NCBI GenBank assembly: GCA_002401385.1 | Contig: NVSY01000035.1 | Location: 16,407-23,962 of the forward strand | DNA: 7,556 nucleotides | Reading direction: 5' to 3' | Origin: Flavobacteriaceae bacterium | GTDB taxonomy: Bacteria; Bacteroidota; Bacteroidia; Flavobacteriales; Flavobacteriaceae | Shown here: in pieces, positions 5,938 through 7,556 of the stretch | Position numbering within the stretch: the stretch's first letter is position 1 | Layout: each line of letters opens with the position of its first letter | Position numbers and translations under genes: made by a program | The notes under the pieces: generated by a model | Told to the model about the DNA's origin: nothing | Seen by the model: only the letters and a program-made list of their open reading frames with translations | The model's database searches: none

Positions 5938-6881
5938 TAGAACAGTTTAAAAAAGAAGTAGATACAGGTTTAAGTATTCCAAAGAAAACATTGCCTTCAA
6001 AATACTTTTATGATAAAAAAGGAGGTGCCTTATTTGTAGAAATTATGCACTCAAAAGAATACTATTTAACTCGTGCAGAACTAGAGATTTTCACAAACCA
6101 AACTCAAAATATTATTGATGCCTTAGAGCTAAAAAGGGACACCTATTTTGAATTGATAGAATTAGGTGCTGGAGATGGTTTAAAAACAAAACAACTCCTG
6201 AAAGAATTAAGCAAACAAAATTATACGTTTGATTATATACCTATAGATATTTCTCAAAATGCCTTGGATGATTTAGAACAAACATTGACAAAAGAAATAA
6301 CTACACTATCCATAAATAAGAAACAAGGAGATTATTTTGATGTATTAGAGTCTATAAAAGGAAATAAACACCCTAAGGTTATTTTGTTTTTGGGTTCTAA
6401 TATGGGTAATATGTCAGATAAAATTGCATCTAAATTCATTACTAACCTCAGCCACAATTTGAACCCAAATGACAAACTTTTTTTAGGTGTAGATTTAATA
6501 AAACCCAAAGAAATTGTACTTCCCGCTTACAATGACAGCAAAGGTATAACCAAAGCATTTAACCTAAATTTATTGGAAAGAATAAATAAAGAATTAGGCG
6601 GCAATTTTGTTGTCAATAATTTTGGACATCAACCCGAGTACTCTGAAAAAGAAGGTGTTTGCAAAAGCTATTTAGTAAGTTATATTGAACAGAAAGTATT
6701 TATTCAAGCATTAAATAAAACGTTCCATTTTGAGAAAGGAGAAAAAATATTAACCGAAATTTCTCGGAAATACAATGATGCTATCATCCAAAAAATAATT
6801 GATAAGTCGTATTTTAAGGTTGTTAATAAATTAACCGATACTAATAATTATTTTGCAAATATTAGTTTAACCCGAACGTAA
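5934..6881 (+). CDS. egtD: EgtD, L-histidine N-alpha-methyltransferase
   Basis: A 315-residue SAM-dependent enzyme that trimethylates histidine to hercynine, the first step of ergothioneine synthesis. The start at 5934 is preferred over the ATG at 5901: it gives the usual protein beginning (MIEQFKKEVDTGL) and a 4-base ATGA overlap with egtB, the mark of translational coupling. The N-terminal PSKYFYDKKGGALFVEI and EYYLTRAE match the family, with Tyr26 and Tyr43 equivalent to mycobacterial Tyr39 and Tyr56. The SAM-binding motif is ELGAGDGLKT (76-85), followed by IPIDIS. The histidine-binding residues Asn159 (LFLGSNMGN), Tyr199 (PAYNDSKGITKAFN), Glu275 and Ser277 (LTEISRKY) align with Asn166, Tyr206, Glu282 and Ser284 of the mycobacterial enzyme at a constant offset of 7. 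All catalytic positions are intact, so it should be active. Confidence 0.94.
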   Translation: MIEQFKKEVDTGLSIPKKTLPSKYFYDKKGGALFVEIMHSKEYYLTRAELEIFTNQTQNIIDALELKRDTYFELIELGAGDGLKTKQLLKELSKQNYTFDYIPIDISQNALDDLEQTLTKEITTLSINKKQGDYFDVLESIKGNKHPKVILFLGSNMGNMSDKIASKFITNLSHNLNPNDKLFLGVDLIKPKEIVLPAYNDSKGITKAFNLNLLERINKELGGNFVVNNFGHQPEYSEKEGVCKSYLVSYIEQKVFIQALNKTFHFEKGEKILTEISRKYNDAIIQKIIDKSYFKVVNKLTDTNNYFANISLTRT

Positions 6882-7532
6882 ATGCAGACAAAATTAGGAA
6901 TATTAAAATTAGATGATAACTCAACACAATTTTACCTTGACGAGTTAAATAAAATGTGTAGTAACTGCTCCTATAAAACCCATAGAGCCAATTTCAATGA
7001 GATAAATAATTTACTTCCCAATCCTTCCAAGAAATTAACTAGACTCGTTTCTGAAAATATTGACACCTTATTACATCTTGATGTAAACACATTATTAATA
7101 CCAAATATCACATTGCATCAAACCATTGATAATTTAAAAATAAATGCAGAAATCATTCACCCATTAGTAGAAACGGTCGTCAATTTAAAAAAAGAAAAAC
7201 ATACCAAAGTGGTACTTTTCGGTTCTATTTACACAATGCAATCGGACTATATAAAATCGTATTTTAAAGAGAATAAAATAGCTGTACAAACACCTTTAAA
7301 AAAAGAGCAAACACTCATTGATGATGTAAGAAAACAACTATTTAAACAAACGGAGAATACGGATCTAATTGCAGAGTACAATTTTATGGTTAAAAAATAT
7401 GCACAGAACAATGCAGTTGTCATTGCTTGCACAGAATTGTCCATAGCATTACAAATCTCAAACAGAAAAATATTTGATATGGCTAGAATTCAAATAATGA
7501 AAGCATTCAGACTTATCAGTAAAAGAAATTAG
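6882..7532 (+). CDS. Asp/Glu racemase-like protein lacking the first catalytic cysteine
   Basis: A 216-residue cytoplasmic protein whose ATG directly follows the egtD TAA, so the two are almost certainly co-translated. It has the two-lobed layout of the Asp/Glu/hydantoin racemase family: KLGILKL at the N-terminus, LLIPNITLHQTID in the first lobe, VVLFGSIYTMQSDY in the middle and VVIACTELSIAL in the second lobe, where Cys183 is the second catalytic cysteine. In two-base racemases the first motif reads PCNTAH; here it is PNITLH (74-79), with Asn75 in place of the cysteine. True racemisation is therefore doubtful, and one-cysteine chemistry, ligand binding or another reaction is more likely. Cys26 and Cys29 lie elsewhere and are not obvious substitutes. 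I recall PNITLH-type members in other Bacteroidota. The position suggests a link to ergothioneine or its histidine/sulfur precursors; that is inference only. Confidence 0.85.
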   Translation: MQTKLGILKLDDNSTQFYLDELNKMCSNCSYKTHRANFNEINNLLPNPSKKLTRLVSENIDTLLHLDVNTLLIPNITLHQTIDNLKINAEIIHPLVETVVNLKKEKHTKVVLFGSIYTMQSDYIKSYFKENKIAVQTPLKKEQTLIDDVRKQLFKQTENTDLIAEYNFMVKKYAQNNAVVIACTELSIALQISNRKIFDMARIQIMKAFRLISKRN

Positions 7533-7556
7533 ATGGAATAGATTGTAGCAAACTAT

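Larger units (their letters stand above)
3960..7532 (+). other. Probable ergothioneine operon (SnoaL-like, egtB, egtD, racemase-like)
   Basis: The four genes share a strand with gaps of 52, -4 and 0 bases. The last three form a tight translationally coupled unit. Membership of the first gene is less certain because of its larger gap and the separate ribosome-binding site before egtB. No egtC, egtE or egtA is seen. I find no clear Bacteroidota -33/-7 promoter pair ahead of 3960; the AT-rich bases after the 3903-3927 hairpin are the most likely promoter area. Confidence 0.65.

Noticed and set aside
7247..7444. 65-codon minus-strand frame inside the racemase-like gene
   Set aside because: Shadow of the + strand gene, which contains the IACTELS motif there.
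7533..7556. ATG at 7533 as start of a further gene
   Set aside because: The frame stops after two codons (ATGGAATAG).

Overview
The window is AT-rich and reads as a member of the Bacteroidota, most likely a (probably marine) Flavobacteriia. The reasons are the low-GC codon use, starts that mostly lack a Shine-Dalgarno sequence, small SPII lipoproteins, a GH110 galactosidase, and a GC-rich palindromic repeat of a type I associate with Bacteroidota genomes. All convincing genes are on the + strand.

Layout. (1) 2-652 is the 3' part of a phosphatidylserine decarboxylase gene whose start lies outside the window; it is followed by two hairpins. (2) 653-1952 is a gene-poor accessory stretch. It holds four copies or part-copies of a palindromic REP-like repeat (A 791-845, B 990-1019 inverted, C 1279-1350, D 1813-1854 truncated). 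It also holds a secreted-protein gene cut off after 29 codons by copy C, one small lipoprotein gene (1406-1738), and a minus-strand remnant of the 3' end of a group II intron (about 1750-1812) that abuts copy D. (3) 1953-3815 is a complete lipoprotein of glycoside hydrolase family GH110 (alpha-1,3-galactosidase), with the three family aspartates at the expected spacing. (4) 3960-7532 is a compact group: a tandem-duplicated SnoaL/NTF2-like protein, EgtB, EgtD and an Asp/Glu-racemase-like protein. EgtB and EgtD overlap by 4 bases, and the racemase-like start follows the EgtD stop with no gap.

How the genes work together. EgtD trimethylates L-histidine to hercynine. EgtB, a non-heme iron sulfoxide synthase, attaches a sulfur donor to hercynine, and a C-S lyase step then gives ergothioneine. 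No EgtC (gamma-glutamyl amidohydrolase) or EgtE (PLP lyase) is present in the window, so the donor may be free cysteine and the lyase may be elsewhere. The third gene of the tight unit is a racemase homologue in which the first of the two usual catalytic cysteines is replaced by Asn. Its role is unknown, and its coupling to egtBD is the most interesting functional lead here. The repeats are the most interesting non-coding structure: each full copy can fold in two mutually exclusive ways, and two copies show a compensatory base change in the outer stem.
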